From assembly GCF_000003815.2 (NCBI RefSeq), contig NC_049993.1, positions 17,945,139 to 18,009,138 on the forward strand: a DNA stretch of 64,000 bases, read 5' to 3'. The stretch is from Branchiostoma floridae. Lineage: Eukaryota; Chordata; Leptocardii; Amphioxiformes; Branchiostomatidae. Below, in pieces: positions 12,701 to 24,152 of the stretch. The translations under genes and the position numbers were made by a program. The notes under the pieces are model-generated. The model ran no database searches. It saw only the letters and a list, made by a program, of their open reading frames with translations, and had not been told where the DNA came from. The stretch's first letter is position 1. Each line of letters opens with the position of its first letter.

Positions 12701-14349
12701 CTGTTCTTCTTGTGCTCTACAGATAATAGACACAGAATAAACTTCTCAGTCTTTTATATAGTCAGAGCTATTGGTTCATCTCATCTACCTTCGGAGTTAT
12801 TGGTTCATCTCATCTACCTTCGGAGTACATAATATACTAATGTATTTCCACATTTCATGTATTTCCACAGTTTCTCTTTCACAATTGAATAACTATGGAG
12901 CTGAGTTGGAGCTTAATGTCCGTCTGGCACCCGTATCTCCGTACATTTTCAGTTGGCTTCATTCAAACTTCTCTGGATGACATCCACTTTCTGGAAGTGA
13001 CTTCAAACATGGCAGTCTTGGATTTTCCTTCAGAATTCTCAACTTCAGTTGTCTTGGGCTTGGTTTCGGGACATCCTCAAACTCGGTATCTTGGATTTCT
13101 TACCGGACATCCTCAACTCTGTTGTCTTGGGTTTGGTTCCACAACACCCTCAAACTCGGTATCTTGGGTTTACATCCGGCCATCCTCAACTCTGTTGTCT
13201 TGGACTGTCCTCAACCCTCAAACTAAGCATTCTTGAATTCTAATTTCTACCTAAAATCCTAGGCTCAACCATGTTTTATTGTAGCGCTGGATTCAGAGTC
13301 CAAAAGGCTACCTTTCTTCTTAAGACTGAGCCTCCATGCCCATTGCTTGATATTATATCTCTGGTACCAGACTTCTTCAGCATAGACAATAACTAGACAA
13401 CTTCGTATGAATGCTAATTGTTAATCTACATACCAAACATACACTATGAATTCAATCTATAACGTAAAAAAATGTTGAACATGCGAGAGTCCTGCTTGCT
13501 TGTGCTTGATGTCTACTTGTCTTGACAGTCCTGACTGCATCAGTTCTTCCTCTGTTTTTGCCACAGTCTTGTGTGCTTGCCGGCCTGTGCTTGTCATCTT
13601 CTTTCCATTGTGGAGACACATGATTGACGTTCTTGATCTCCCCAGTGCCCTCCCGATCTCCTCCATTACTTGAGTCTCCTGTATCTTGTTTACTAGGGTT
13701 ACCTCAGTGGGTTGACCTCTGGCTATGCTGGTGAATAACGCAACTGTTCTGCAGGGCTGATAGGTAATTTGACACCAACCACATGTGCCCGTTTTCCCGC
13801 CGAAGCTGGTACAGGCCACACTGACGAGTGGAAGTCTGCTATTTTCCCCTTGCACTGCTTCTGTGACAGGCCTTGGATCCTGTCAAAGTCAATCTCGGTA
13901 GAACCTCCAAATTGTTACCCGCCCGACCGCGAGGGCCGGGCGCTAGACGGGGACTACAGACGACGTCAGAGCCCAGACTTCGGGAGACCAAACTTTAATG
14001 TCAAACAAGATGGATTCACTTCACAGAACTCTAGTCCCATGCTCCTTTGCGCGCTTGGACCAAACCATTTTCAACTAGGGGTGTTTCCACATCGTTACAT
14101 AAGCGTACGACGAAACATAGAGATGGACAAACAGACAATATGTCAAAGACAATACTACAGTCCATTGGGGTGAAGTAATACAAAATCCCAATACTAATAC
14201 TTCAGAAAACTCACAACTACAACATAAAGAACGTCTCACTCAATAAAAGGGAAATAAAGACTTTGACCAAGGACTTGCTTTGACAAATCAAGTAAATATC
14301 TGTTACCTGCTGTGTCGCCAGTCTGGGACTGCTGCTGCCCTCCCGACAT
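6285..14349 (-). CDS. G1: type II membrane collagen-CTLD protein, complete, 562 aa
   Basis: Exons: 14349-14307 ([15 protein letters not shown]), cassettes 11992-11900, 10797-10705, 10371-10279, 9719-9627 and 9320-9228, membrane exon 8853-8737, coil plus collagen exon 7852-7226, CTLD exon 6721-6285 with stop 6287-6285. Spliced length is 1686 coding bases with no frame break. Unlike its paralogues the coiled-coil segment ([14 protein letters not shown]) is fused to the collagen in one exon, and the protein stops inside the CTLD exon (CQYNLDELE) with no mini last exon. The intron after the membrane exon begins with GC (8736-8735). A sixth cassette at 10022-10075 is broken by a deletion, and intron 1 holds an LTR retroelement. 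Predicted role by analogy with membrane collectins: calcium-dependent glycan recognition and uptake at the cell surface. CTLD carries QPD, but WNV replaces the usual WND, so calcium binding may be weakened. Confidence 0.78.
7226..7852 (-). CDS. G1 coiled-coil plus collagen exon
   Basis: Starts [17 protein letters not shown], then directly a collagen domain built from an approximately 45-base unit encoding [15 protein letters not shown], repeated about ten times. The copies are so similar that replication slippage or unequal exchange is likely. Donor GGTCAG follows at 7225. Collagen of this kind trimerises. Confidence 0.88.
8456..8640 (+). mobile_element. tRNA-derived SINE (duplicate copy)
   Basis: Same insertion as at 297-500, carried by the duplication; slightly shorter after a small deletion in the tail. 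Confidence 0.65.
9228..11992 (-). other. G1 cassette-exon array (five intact, one broken)
   Basis: Intact 93-base cassettes at 11992-11900 (PNVY), 10797-10705 (NPMY), 10371-10279 (NPMY), 9719-9627 (NPMY) and 9320-9228 (NPIY). A sixth, starting from its donor at 10022, matches only to about 10075 and then joins intron sequence that belongs downstream of another cassette, so its 5' half and acceptor are gone. Confidence 0.78.
10022..10078 (-). pseudogene. Truncated cassette exon in G1
   Basis: The donor-proximal half (plus-strand acctgttcccgaggcatac...) is kept, but after gtccacatat the sequence switches to aactcatcaaaacatag, which normally lies beyond a different cassette. The acceptor and first half are lost. 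Compare the intact equivalent at 1803-1711 in G0. Confidence 0.7.
12224..12410 (-). repeat. LTR (3' LTR in element orientation)
   Basis: 187 bases, identical as read to 13913-14099; the polypurine tract lies immediately inside at 12411-12425. Confidence 0.9.
13030..13225. repeat. Tandem repeat inside the LTR element
   Basis: About two copies of a unit alternating ctcaactctgttgtcttgg and ctcaaactcggtatcttgg, each followed by a short variable link. Confidence 0.7.
13913..14099 (-). repeat. LTR (5' LTR in element orientation)
   Basis: 187 bases; the tRNA-Gln-like primer site begins three bases inside it. Confidence 0.9.
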
Positions 14350-16949
14350 GATACCGTTTCTCAAATTTCTGCACAGCAAAAACACGTCCTACACCTGGCA
14401 CGGTGTTTGTCGAATCACGCGAAGCATGACGCCAACTTATCAAGCAATCATGGGTACCGTTACCTTATCAATTTTAAAAGTGAAAAAATGGCAAAAAATA
14501 TTTCATGAATAGATTAGCACCCAAGCAATAAATATTTCTACTGACTGGAAAGAAGAACTTAAAAGGGTGAAAGCAATTCATACTGCGTAAGCAACAATTA
14601 TGGTACTTTCAAAAGTCGATACCCGTGCTCTTTATTTGAAGTTATCGAAAACAATCTACAAATGTAATCATTTTTTTTCAAACACGGTAGACTTATTTGT
14701 GTTATTTCATACAACTCTAAACTAGATGAACACTATTGTAAATATTTTACGTGCGTCAATAAAAATCAAACCTTTTCTGCAGACAATATTTTCTTATTTT
14801 TCTTATTTTATGGAACAGACCATAAAAGATAGTTGGGGCCAGCCCTATTGTAGATGATTTACAGTTTGATGAGTACAGTTTGCTTATTTCATTTTCGTCT
14901 ACACTTCTTATCTTTAGTTCGTCTACTTTTGTACATCGTTCTTTATACCTAAGAACCCGTGTTAAATAACGAATGAATGAATAAATAAAGGCCTTTAATT
15001 GTACATTTTTGCCCAACCGAGCTAACTACAGGTCACAAGAAGACAAAACATAGACATATAAGCATCACAGACACAGATGTAGTCTAACACAGAAGTTCGA
15101 CGTCCTCTCTCTTCTTGGTAATGGTGAAAATGTAGGACTGTATGGGTTTAGCTATGTTCGGTTTGTCAAAACGCATGAGGAATATAAATTTGTCAGTGCT
15201 ACTCATGTGTCTAAAGTGAGGACATCTACTTTCTATGTAACTGAATAGAGTATTTCTATCTTTGACATACACAGTCCAATCAACCACGAGATGCACTTCG
15301 TCTTCTAAAACTGGTAACAGATGTAGTTCATTTTCATGATGAGACTTAGACAGTTACATTCAGAGACATTTTGGTTTATTTACTTTAAAATTTACAATCT
15401 TGGGTACATAGTAAATAGTAATATGAATTTATATATGCCAGATGTCGATATTGTTGTCTACATTGGCTTACTTAACTGTTGTAGATCTGACTGCCCACTT
15501 ACTATATGATATAGATATTCGAATGGTACATTAGTCAGTTAGTTTGTCAGTTAGAATCAGAGCCTACGTCAACAAAAATTATCATATCATTGATACCACA
15601 TCGTTCATTCACCAGCCTGTGATTTTACCTGTCTGTTTGTGGCCTGTCACCTAGGATCAGTCCATCCCAAATCTCTAAAACACTAGATACTTCAAAGTTA
15701 ACCAATTATAGTTAAGCAAACATTCATTCTGGGGTGTCTGTGTGGCGCAACGGCTAGAGCGTTGGAGTAGGAATCAGTATGTCCTGAGTTCGATACTCGC
15801 CATGCCTCTGCCCCCATTCATGACGGTGGAGTGACGCCCACCGAGCCTCACGGCTTATCTGTCTAAAGGTGACAAAAAAAACCTTCAGATTTGGTGCGCC
15901 AGTGTGTCAAAATCTGCACATTTGCCACGAAGACCCGTGAATTTATTCATAAACATTTATTGTTAATTGATAAATTGTTGATTCTTATCGAGTAAGCATT
16001 ATTAAAACATCTTTTTATAAGATGTTACCCCAACAACACTTATAACACTTATCAGAATAAGGAAACTACTAGTACATCAGCCGCATCTTAAAAACGTATT
16101 CAATCTGAAGATCTACTAAGATCTGCTTAACATTGCTTTTAAGCATCTTTTATAGCATAAGTGTCATGATGTATGAATCATTATAGTTGAAATACTTTTA
16201 ATCAAATTCTACCTCATCAAACGTAACATGAAGGAACCAGATTTAGGAATCGAATTGATGACTCTGTCTTCCTCAGCCTCTTGATCCTATCCCTCATTGA
16301 TCATCATAGATACATCTTTTCATCAGATTCTACCCCAGCATCACTCATCAGAATAAGGATCAGTTTATCTCGAATCTCTAAAACACTGCATAAATACATA
16401 AAGTTTAACACTAACCATCTCAATAATCATCAAACATTTCCATAATAGTTAAGCACAACATTTTGTCTTAGTTCAGAATTTCTTGACTGTTATATAGTCA
16501 GCATCCTTCATACATTTTTAAAAATCAGATTCTACCGACAACACTCATCATAATATTAACAGAACTTCAGCAACCTCAATTTTTACACGTATTCAATCTG
16601 AAGCTCTAAGAATGCTGTAAGACTACTAAGATCTGTTTAACTTTGCTTTTAAGCATCTTTTAGCTTTTAACTTGCTTCAATATGTTGATAGCATAAAGTT
16701 TGATAAACGTGACACACACTGAACTAAATTCTAATACCAGGACCTCAGTCCTCCTCAACTTCCTGACGAAATCGCTATGGACAAGTGAGTTTAATTTACG
16801 TCTGAAGTCAGCAACGTTGGTTGAAAGTAGCCAGCTTGCTTATCTGTCAACGTCCCTTCATTTACCTCAGCTCTTACCTGGTGTCGTCGTATTTTACTGT
16901 CAAGGCCACACGACACGTAAACCAGCATGGCTAAAGTTCTGCCTGTCGC
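14350..16949. other. Intergenic, G1 to G2
   Basis: Copy B of the flank above, then from about 16290 degenerate repeats of the 3'-flank unit (cagattctacc, ctgaagctctaag, ctgtcgcctagg). No gene seen. Confidence 0.6.
15733..15830 (+). mobile_element. tRNA-derived SINE head (duplicate copy)
   Basis: Same element as at 5671-5770, in copy B. Confidence 0.6.
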
Positions 16950-19900
16950 CTAGGTACGTCCTGTGAGGAGGTAAATGGTATTGTTGTTGTTCATACCGCA
17001 GTGTCTATGCCAAAAGCTATGCCATAATCACAGTGTCTGGTGACAGATAACCCACAGCGAAGTCTCAAGTAATCTCCAAGCACATCCTACGGTAGCATAA
17101 GACGAAAAATATCAAAAGCTGCCAGAGGAGTGAAGCTGGCCTATAGAAGTGTGTTTGGTTCCCAGTGGCCGATGACTACCTTTGGCCTGCTATGCTCCTT
17201 AGCCAGCTTTGATACTATCTCATGCCACTGGTAAATCTGCCCAAAGATTAGTTTAAGATTCAAAGCTGAGGCAAAGGAGAAGGACCAGGAAGGCCCCTCA
17301 ACAAAAGGACTCGACTCTGATAATCTTATCATACTCTTCAGGAGTGGCTGTCCATCATTGCCTGTCTTGGCACATATGTCAGCAAGGTTTCTTGATGTTT
17401 CAGTAGCAGCGTATATTTCTAAAGGGAGGATTTGCAAGCCATTTCCGTTAACGTGCTTGATTGAGGCGCCTCCTCAAACAGGGGACCCTCAGTTACGTCC
17501 CTGTTGAAAGACGGGCGCAGCCCCAACCAAGATGCCCTAGTACCTATAATTTGAACTGGGGTCTCCCTGTTATCAACTGATCGCAACCAGGAGTCCAACT
17601 GGTTGAGCTACAGGGACATCCCTGGTAAGGCTTAGGTCACATTGCTAAACTGGGGCCCGGCCGGAACGCTTTAATTAAGAAACGAAAAATTAAAATGTAT
17701 ACCTAGATATATACACATATCATGCCCATGAACCTTATTTTGACATTTTGTGTATTCTGATGTCTTTGATATAATTCTTTTCGCTCCCGAAAGCTGCCCG
17801 GCCGGGCCCCGGTTTGGACATGTGACCTAAACCTAAACTGGATGTCCATCATGAACATAGGGCAAGCCTAGTATCCCTACCAATTTGCAATTATACATTT
17901 TATGGCTGATTTCAATAACTATGTCACTTCTGCATGTGAGAGTGTAACTGAAGCCCACCTGGGATGACTTGGCATACGAAGGGTAGGGGGTGGTCACACG
18001 ACAAGTCGTTCCAATAACCTCCTTTGACAGGGTCATGATGATATTGGGCACAATCTTCATTACCCCAACTATCCGGCTGTCCCAAACCCCACGAGCTGTA
18101 GGCGCCCAGAGGAGTGCCATCCAGCCACTCGAAGTTCCCCTCCCTGCGCCGATCGTGCAGGCCGATCCAGTGGCTTTGGGCATCAGGGTTAAAGCGTAGA
18201 AGAAGGTTGGACAGGGGGTCTCGGGGCATGGCGAGGGTGGCGCCGTCTTGCTCACAGGCCGCCTTCGCTGCATTGAAGCTCGAAGGGGTGAGAAACATCT
18301 TGTAGCAGATGCCATTCCCATTCCAGTAACCTCTCGGACAAGGTACTGGAAAAGGTGGGTTAACAACGTTAATTCATCCTGTCATACATGAACACTCTGT
18401 CATTTACTGATTTACTGTATTTTTGTATCTATTAGCCTGATTAAATCTCGTTCATAGCAGCCCGACCAACATCCGCCGGCCTCCTCTGTGGGGAGGGGCC
18501 AGTTACAGCCCGGACATCAGAGTTTGTGTTACACAGACTACTGTTTGTAATAATTATAGTGACTTTTTGTCTGTGGTAAAGGTGCTTAATCAAATGTAAT
18601 TTTTGTGGTTATAAGTTTTTTTATTGAAGCAATGGAAAGGGAATATAGTCCTAACCTTCATTCCACTTGGAACCAGTCATTCCCGGAGGTCCAGGAGGCC
18701 CTGGCTGGCCAACCTTTCCCACTGGGCCAGCCGGCCCCATGGGTCCCCTTTCTCCCGGAGGCCCGACAGATCCAGGGCCAGTGGGCCACATGGCTCCCCT
18801 CTCTCCTGGCGGTCCAGGGGGTCCGGGAGGCCCGACACATCCAGGGCCAGCTGGCCCCACGGGTCCCATCTCTGTCGGTGGTCCGGCAAACCCAGAGACT
18901 GTCTGGTTTCCCGGAAAGACGGTCTCCATTTTTCCAGGTGATGCTGGCATCATTGGTGGAGTCGGGGATTTTAAAACGCTATTGCCTTTCAGAGAGCGTT
19001 TTAGCATTCCTGCAATATAGATATGGTGCTTTCATTAGATAATAAGTACCATAAGGCAACAAGAATTGAAATAGCCTCAAGTAATATAAAAAAAAACAAC
19101 TTTTATGCTTTTAGAACTAACAATGGGTCAGTAATGTCAAAGGTAAAAAAATAGTATACACTCAAATATTATATCAGGCCAACAAACTTACGTTCCAGCT
19201 CGGTCATTCGGGCTGTAATCTTGCCCAGGTCATCAGAAAGCATGCTCATTTTCACTGTATATCAAAAGAAAGAAAAAGAAAACAAACATATATGACACCA
19301 TATGGTCACGTGTCCAAATTCGTTAAAATTCGAATGAATGAATGAATGGATAGATGAATCTTTTATTTTGCATGCCAAGCATCATCATTCAATCACTATG
19401 TTTTATTTTCATGGCCACTCTTCCAGAGTTCAATGGAGCACTGTTGCAAAGACGAAGCTGGTATTAAAAGAATAACACAACAGACCCACCTGCAAATAAT
19501 GGCAACAGCACCACAAAGGCTACGGTGAAGAAGATGACCGTGGCTTTCAGGAGACATGTCGTCTTGTTGGTTGTGTCTGGTCCGTGGTTTGGAGATTGAC
19601 GAAAAGAAACAAAAATAAAAATCATATCATAAACACCATGGTAATCTGGTCCCTATATTCTCCATTTGTAGGCGTAGTGGTGTTTTAAGCCCCGGTCACA
19701 AAGCGCGTACGATTCCTTGCGATTCCTTCCGATGCGCAGGATAATCGCAGTGCGACGTAAGTCGGAAGAAAATCGGAAGCAATGGTTTAAGTATATAAAG
19801 CCGTGGTCACAAAGCGCGTAGTGGATCGTACGATGAGGTCATAAGAGCGTGCCTGTGTCAATCGCAGTGAATCATAGTAAATCGGGGAGCGTCGTATGGC

Positions 19901-22776
19901 GAAAAATAGAGCTGAAATGGATTTTGAACATGTTCAAAATTTCGCTATCGTCGTAAGGTTTTATTTGCCCCCATAGCAGAGTTCATTACGGCAATTTTTG
20001 TCTACTGATGAGGTTATAGATTTATGATTTTTTACTATGTTGTGATGGTTTCAGTTTTACCTGATATTGTCGATATTGACGAAAAGAGGAAATATATCAG
20101 TCGCAACTGCCACAGTCGCAACCAGAGAACAGCGCGTCACGCACAGGTGATGCAGACAATAGTTTGATCGCTTCATGCACGTGAGTTTATAATTAGATCA
20201 AATCTCAGCTCTCGTCGGTCTTGGCACTCTTGGGTCAGTTTACCATAATCGTAATAACCATGGGGACAACTCGAACATAAAGGCAGGCTCTATGAGTCGG
20301 AAATATATATGATATAATGCTTATCATTTGATTTTTGTATGATGGCATCTTTTTGTTGATAGCATATCATGATACGATCTTCGAAAGAGCCTGACACGTA
20401 GAGCCGGCAAGCAGGCCGAGATAACCATACCAGTACTCACGCTTGATTTGAACTTTTTCTTGTAATATTGTTGTCATGGTCTTTTTTAATTTATTTTTAC
20501 AGTTAAAGATATTATAGGATGGTATTTAACAGCTACGTGCACATGTTTGTTGGTTAAAGAAGCACAAAAGCGGTCAGACGGCTATACAGAAGAGACACAA
20601 GTGAAAAATCGTGCGACGCTGGAAAAATTTTGAACACCATCCGATGCGTTGCGATGGCTTGCGATGCTTACGATTTTGTTGCGATGTACTGCGCTCATCG
20701 TACGATATGCGGAATAGTCCATCGCAACGAATCGTACGCGCTTTGTGACCGGGGCTTAACTCGGTCCGATGTACTGAGCTTCTGCGTTTAAAGGCCTCGA
20801 AGAAGAGAAAAGTCATTGTCTCGACCATTGTTTCGATTTGCATAACAACGTCCAGACAGGTTTTGTTTTCTTTTTCGAGGCCTTAGCCTTTGTTATCTAA
20901 CCTAGAATTCATGTCGCCACACATGCGGTCTAACCTCTGTGAAAGGGCTTATTCGATTAGTTCATTTTGAGTTGAACCACACAGACCGAAAACAACCGCA
21001 TACTGAGTCAATGAAAGACACAGAAAAAAGGGTCCGCAATAGGTCCGCGAAAGGTCTCAACAAGCAGTACTTCAACTGGATACCTACCCTGGGTGCCAGA
21101 TAGGATCAGGCAGCTAGCGACTTTACTCGGGGTCTAAGGCAGTCAGCCCACCTATCTCATATTAGCGCTCCGAGGGGGAGTCGGAAGGAGGTTTTGCTGC
21201 CCTTTCCCCTCCTTCGGGTTTAAACTCCCCGGAGCGCCAATATGATATCAGCGGGCTGACTGCCTTGGGCCCCGAATGAACTCACTAGCTGCCCGATCCT
21301 GTCTGGTACTGGGAACTGGATACCACAGAACGGCGTGGAAAGCATAGTTGAACGTTTTACCTGCAGGTGGTACGGTGTCGTACAAAGGGTTGTGGATGTT
21401 CGCAGCTGCGTCTGCAAGTTTCGCCCAATCAGTATGGTTCTGCTGCTTGGGCGTGGCGTCTGTAGGAAAGACGCAAAATAATCTTTAACGCAAAATAACA
21501 ATAAGCGTTATTTGTGTGGTGAGGATTACAAAACAGCGACAACAAAAATGCTCCGCCGAAGACGTACGTACCATTGAGGGAATTCGCCGCGGCGTCCGCA
21601 TGGTCCTGACAATCAGTCTGATCTTGTTGTATGGGTGTGGCGTCTGGAAAAACATGATGATTACAAAATAAGATTTATTGCAGAATAAGAATATAATCTC
21701 CATGATCACAAGTTTTCAGTAAGGGCGCGGTCACATAGGTCGTGCGATCGTCATACGATTTTGATGCCACAGGATTTTCAAGCAGGCCGAGACAGAACCA
21801 ACCACTGACGACATGGATCCCAAAACAGGATTTTCTGCACCAATACAGTTGAACTTTGCAGGAAACGTACATTTTTGTCCCCCAAAATGCGAAGTTAGTC
21901 ATCGTACGACGATCGCACGACCTGTGTGACCGCGCCCTAAGCTAAAGCAAGGATCCCGAACGCGACAAGAAAACTTTACCTGTTCCGCGGCAGGCGTACA
22001 TAGGGTTGGGGAAATAAGCAGCGGCGCCGGTAGGTGCCCGACGGTCAGTCTGGTCTTGCTGCTTGGGTGTTGTGTCTGACATGTCTGAGGAGAAATAAAG
22101 AAATAAGCATATTTACAAAATAAAAGACAAGCATAATGATTATATGTTATCTGTAAGGTAGAGATCACGAAACCAGGAAAGGAAGACATTTTATACCTGT
22201 TCCACTACAGGCGTACATGGGGTTGGGGAAATAAACAGCGACACCAGCAGGTTCGCGACAATCAGTCTGGTCTTGCTGCGTGGGTGTGGCTTCTAGGGGA
22301 AAATAACAAAATAAGCATTAGTGATTGCAATATACAAATATGAGCATATTAAACTGAAGGTTATTTGTAAAGCATCGGAGCCACTGGAGGACTTACTAAC
22401 GAAAAAAAGTTAGCTGTTCTTATATTGAACTGGTCTACCAGTTCATTCTAGTGATGCTGAAGAAGAGTGATGAATGTAACTCGAAACGTCCGGAAGAAAA
22501 TCTCTGTTTTCTATTCAGTTGTAGAGATTGAATTGTATTTGGACATAAAGGGAGAAGTACAGAAAGACAGACATCCAAAGATGATGTATCTCTCCTTTAA
22601 GCTGAAGTAATAAAAGATTTACAAAGTTTTTGCTCTTGTACTAATGTACGACACTGGAGACGACAAATAAAAGAAAGAACGGCTCACTTAAAGAGAATGG
22701 AAAGATTTTGACAAGTCTAGAAACTATTTTTACCTGCTGTGTCACCAGTCTGGGACTGCTGCTGCCTTCCCGACAT
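16950..22776 (-). CDS. G2: type II membrane collagen-CTLD protein, complete, 435 aa
   Basis: Exons: 22776-22734 ([15 protein letters not shown]), cassettes 22292-22197, 22075-21980, 21643-21572 and 21459-21361, membrane exon 19576-19490, coil 19254-19192, collagen 19009-18656, CTLD 18345-17959, last exon 16960-16950 (reads GRT then stop). 1305 coding bases, frame intact. Cassettes are diverged: two end NPMYAC, one is shortened to 72 bases and lacks the NPxY, one reads NPLY. The juxtamembrane segment is [12 protein letters not shown], without the Tyr-rich segment seen in G3 to G7. The collagen is short (about 60 residues) with interruptions and follows a non-collagen linker. The CTLD has QPD plus WND, predicting calcium-dependent galactose-type binding. 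If the donor at 17958 is not used, the exon reads on for a few residues to a stop at 17926-17924. Confidence 0.78.
17545..17622 (-). mobile_element. Possible tRNA-derived SINE head
   Basis: On the minus strand TAGCTCAACCAGTTGG and, further on, CAGTTCAAATT resemble A and B boxes; the anticodon region is degenerate. Confidence 0.45.
17632..17830. mobile_element. Inverted-repeat element (MITE-like)
   Basis: Ends ttaggtcacattgctaaact and the inverse of gtttggacatgtgacctaa, with GGGGCCCGGCCGG inside both arms. No ORF. Confidence 0.7.
17959..18345 (-). CDS. G2 CTLD exon
   Basis: Acceptor TTTTCCAG, then [16 protein letters not shown]. Contains [32 protein letters not shown] and YWNDLSC. All six long-form Cys are present, with QPD/WND. 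Ends CQVIP with donor CAG|GTGGGC. Confidence 0.9.
18656..19009 (-). CDS. G2 collagen exon
   Basis: Encodes a Pro-rich linker ([14 protein letters not shown]) and then about 18 Gly-X-Y triplets with interruptions (GAMWPT). Ends KWNEG at donor AAG|GTTAGG. Confidence 0.82.
19689..20755. mobile_element. Foldback element flanked by TTAA
   Basis: Terminal inverted repeats gccccggtcacaaagcgcg and its inverse, about 30 bases, flanked by TTAA on both sides (19685-19688, 20756-20759). A second internal copy of the end lies near 19800. No transposase. TTAA targeting fits piggyBac-like or similar elements. Confidence 0.75.
21361..22292 (-). other. G2 cassette exons (four, diverged)
   Basis: 22292-22197 (96 bases, NPMYACSGT), 22075-21980 (96, NPMYACRGT), 21643-21572 (72, ends AAANSLN, motif absent) and 21459-21361 (99, [10 protein letters not shown]). 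All are phase 1-1, so length changes are in whole codons. Confidence 0.75.
21723..21937. mobile_element. MITE with TAA flanks between G2 cassettes
   Basis: Terminal inverted repeat gggcgcggtcaca and its inverse, flanked by TAA. The 3-base target fits PIF/Harbinger-type elements (inference). Confidence 0.7.
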
Positions 22777-23395
22777 GATGCCACTTGTCAGGTTTCAGAA
22801 AAGTAAAAAACACGTCCTACACCTGCCACGGGGGTTGTTGACTGAAGCGAAACCAGACTGTCGCCCAATATATAAAAGAGAAACAACAACCTACGCGCCT
22901 ACTAATCATGATTAGTCTTCTAAATCAATGCACGGCATTTTTCAAAGTCGCTATTCATCATGAGAGTTATTATTAACAAAAGTTTTTAAAGAATAAAAGC
23001 AAAACATATTGATACACAACAAACTACAGGTCTACTAATTAGTCTATTAAATCAATGAACGGACGGCATTTTTAAAAGTCGCTACTCATCTTGCAAGTTA
23101 TTGAAAACAGTGCACAAATATGCTGTCATCTTTTTCAAAGTACAATGATATGCTTTGTTATGTACGTTTAATCATATCTATACTTCGTAAAGACTCTTAG
23201 AAAGTGATTGCACGCTCGCTTACTAGTAGATAAAATTACACTCTCTGAACATTCCTTGAAACCTTTCAGCTGACGTTCTTATATTTTCATTAATTCCGTA
23301 ACAGAATTTTACCACAGCTGTGTAATCATTATTGGCGCGAAAATATGCAATAAAGGTTTTCATTCATTTATTCATAATTTTACTATGTCTATGGA

Positions 23396-23690
23396 CCAGG
23401 GATGGGTACTGGTACAGAAAATGTATGTACAGGTCCGGTTCAGGTCCAGAGGATCAGGTCCAGGTCCGGACCTGATCCTAATTGTCCGTGTGTATGCATG
23501 GGCGATACTTAAAACAATAGTCTATTTCGCTACAAAGGATCGGTAAGTCCCAAAACACGTAACCGCCTGCCGGTAGAATCTGCTCATTTTGTTTATTTTG
23601 TTCTGAATCGGTCCAACATCCTGTCCACTGTTTTTTCAGGTCCGTTTTTAATGATCCAACAAGACAAAAAAACCCACCCCTAGTCTATAC
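23396..23690 (+). repeat. Interspersed repeat (gggtaccggtacag family)
   Basis: gggtactggtacagaaaatg followed by alternating caggtccgg motifs. Related copies at 26058-26770 and, inverted, 35845-35915. Confidence 0.6.
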
Positions 23691-23928
23691 CCATTAACCC
23701 TAATCTTATATCTACCAACATTTCTACCTCAGCCTCTATTTGGTATTTTGCTGATGATCTCTTTAAATGTAAAACAGGACAGTAACGAAAACAGTTTGCG
23801 TTAGACGACGAAATTGAGACGTTTATTGTGATAAATACGTCTTACTTTACACTTTGCATGAACATAAGCATGTACATATTTTCACTCCACAACTCCATAC
23901 GAAGAGCCATAAAACAGCTTTCTTCTTA

Positions 23929-24152
23929 AATGAGGGAGAATTCATATTACACAACCAGTAGGTACTTACATTGGTTACGTTTCGATGTCTCTCAGACACC
24001 TTCGTCAGAGCTTCTAACTAGAGTTCTGCTTCTCACCGCTATATGTAGCCGATGTAGGTGGCCAGTTAGAAGCTCTGACGAAGGTGTCTGAGGACATTGA
24101 AACGTAAGCAATTTAAGTACCTACTCGTTGTGTTATAAGAATTCTCCCTCAT
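23929..24152. mobile_element. Long imperfect foldback
   Basis: Arms share atgagggagaattc and cagacaccttcgtcagagct with their inverses, around a loop near 24040. No ORF. Confidence 0.7.

Larger units (their letters stand above)
12224..14099 (-). mobile_element. Non-autonomous LTR retroelement in G1 intron 1
   Basis: Two LTRs of 187 bases (12224-12410 and 13913-14099), identical as read, with TG...CA ends on both strands. Flanked by a 4-base duplication TAAG (12220-12223, 14100-14103); the duplicate locus G0 has the empty site near 4046. On the minus strand a primer-binding site at 13909-13891 (TGGAGGTTCTACCGAGATT) closely matches the 3' end of a tRNA-Gln, and a purine run GAGGGGGCG precedes the other LTR. 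No gag-pol; only a 132-codon ORF without recognised domains. Confidence 0.88.
8163..16290. repeat. Segmental duplication, copy B (direct)
   Basis: Partner of 1-6230. Contains the 5' half of G1 and its upstream flank. Length excess is explained largely by the LTR insertion. Confidence 0.9.

Noticed and set aside
13457-13855. 132-codon minus-strand ORF inside the LTR element as gag
   Set aside because: No zinc knuckle, protease or other motif; it lies in a degenerate internal region.
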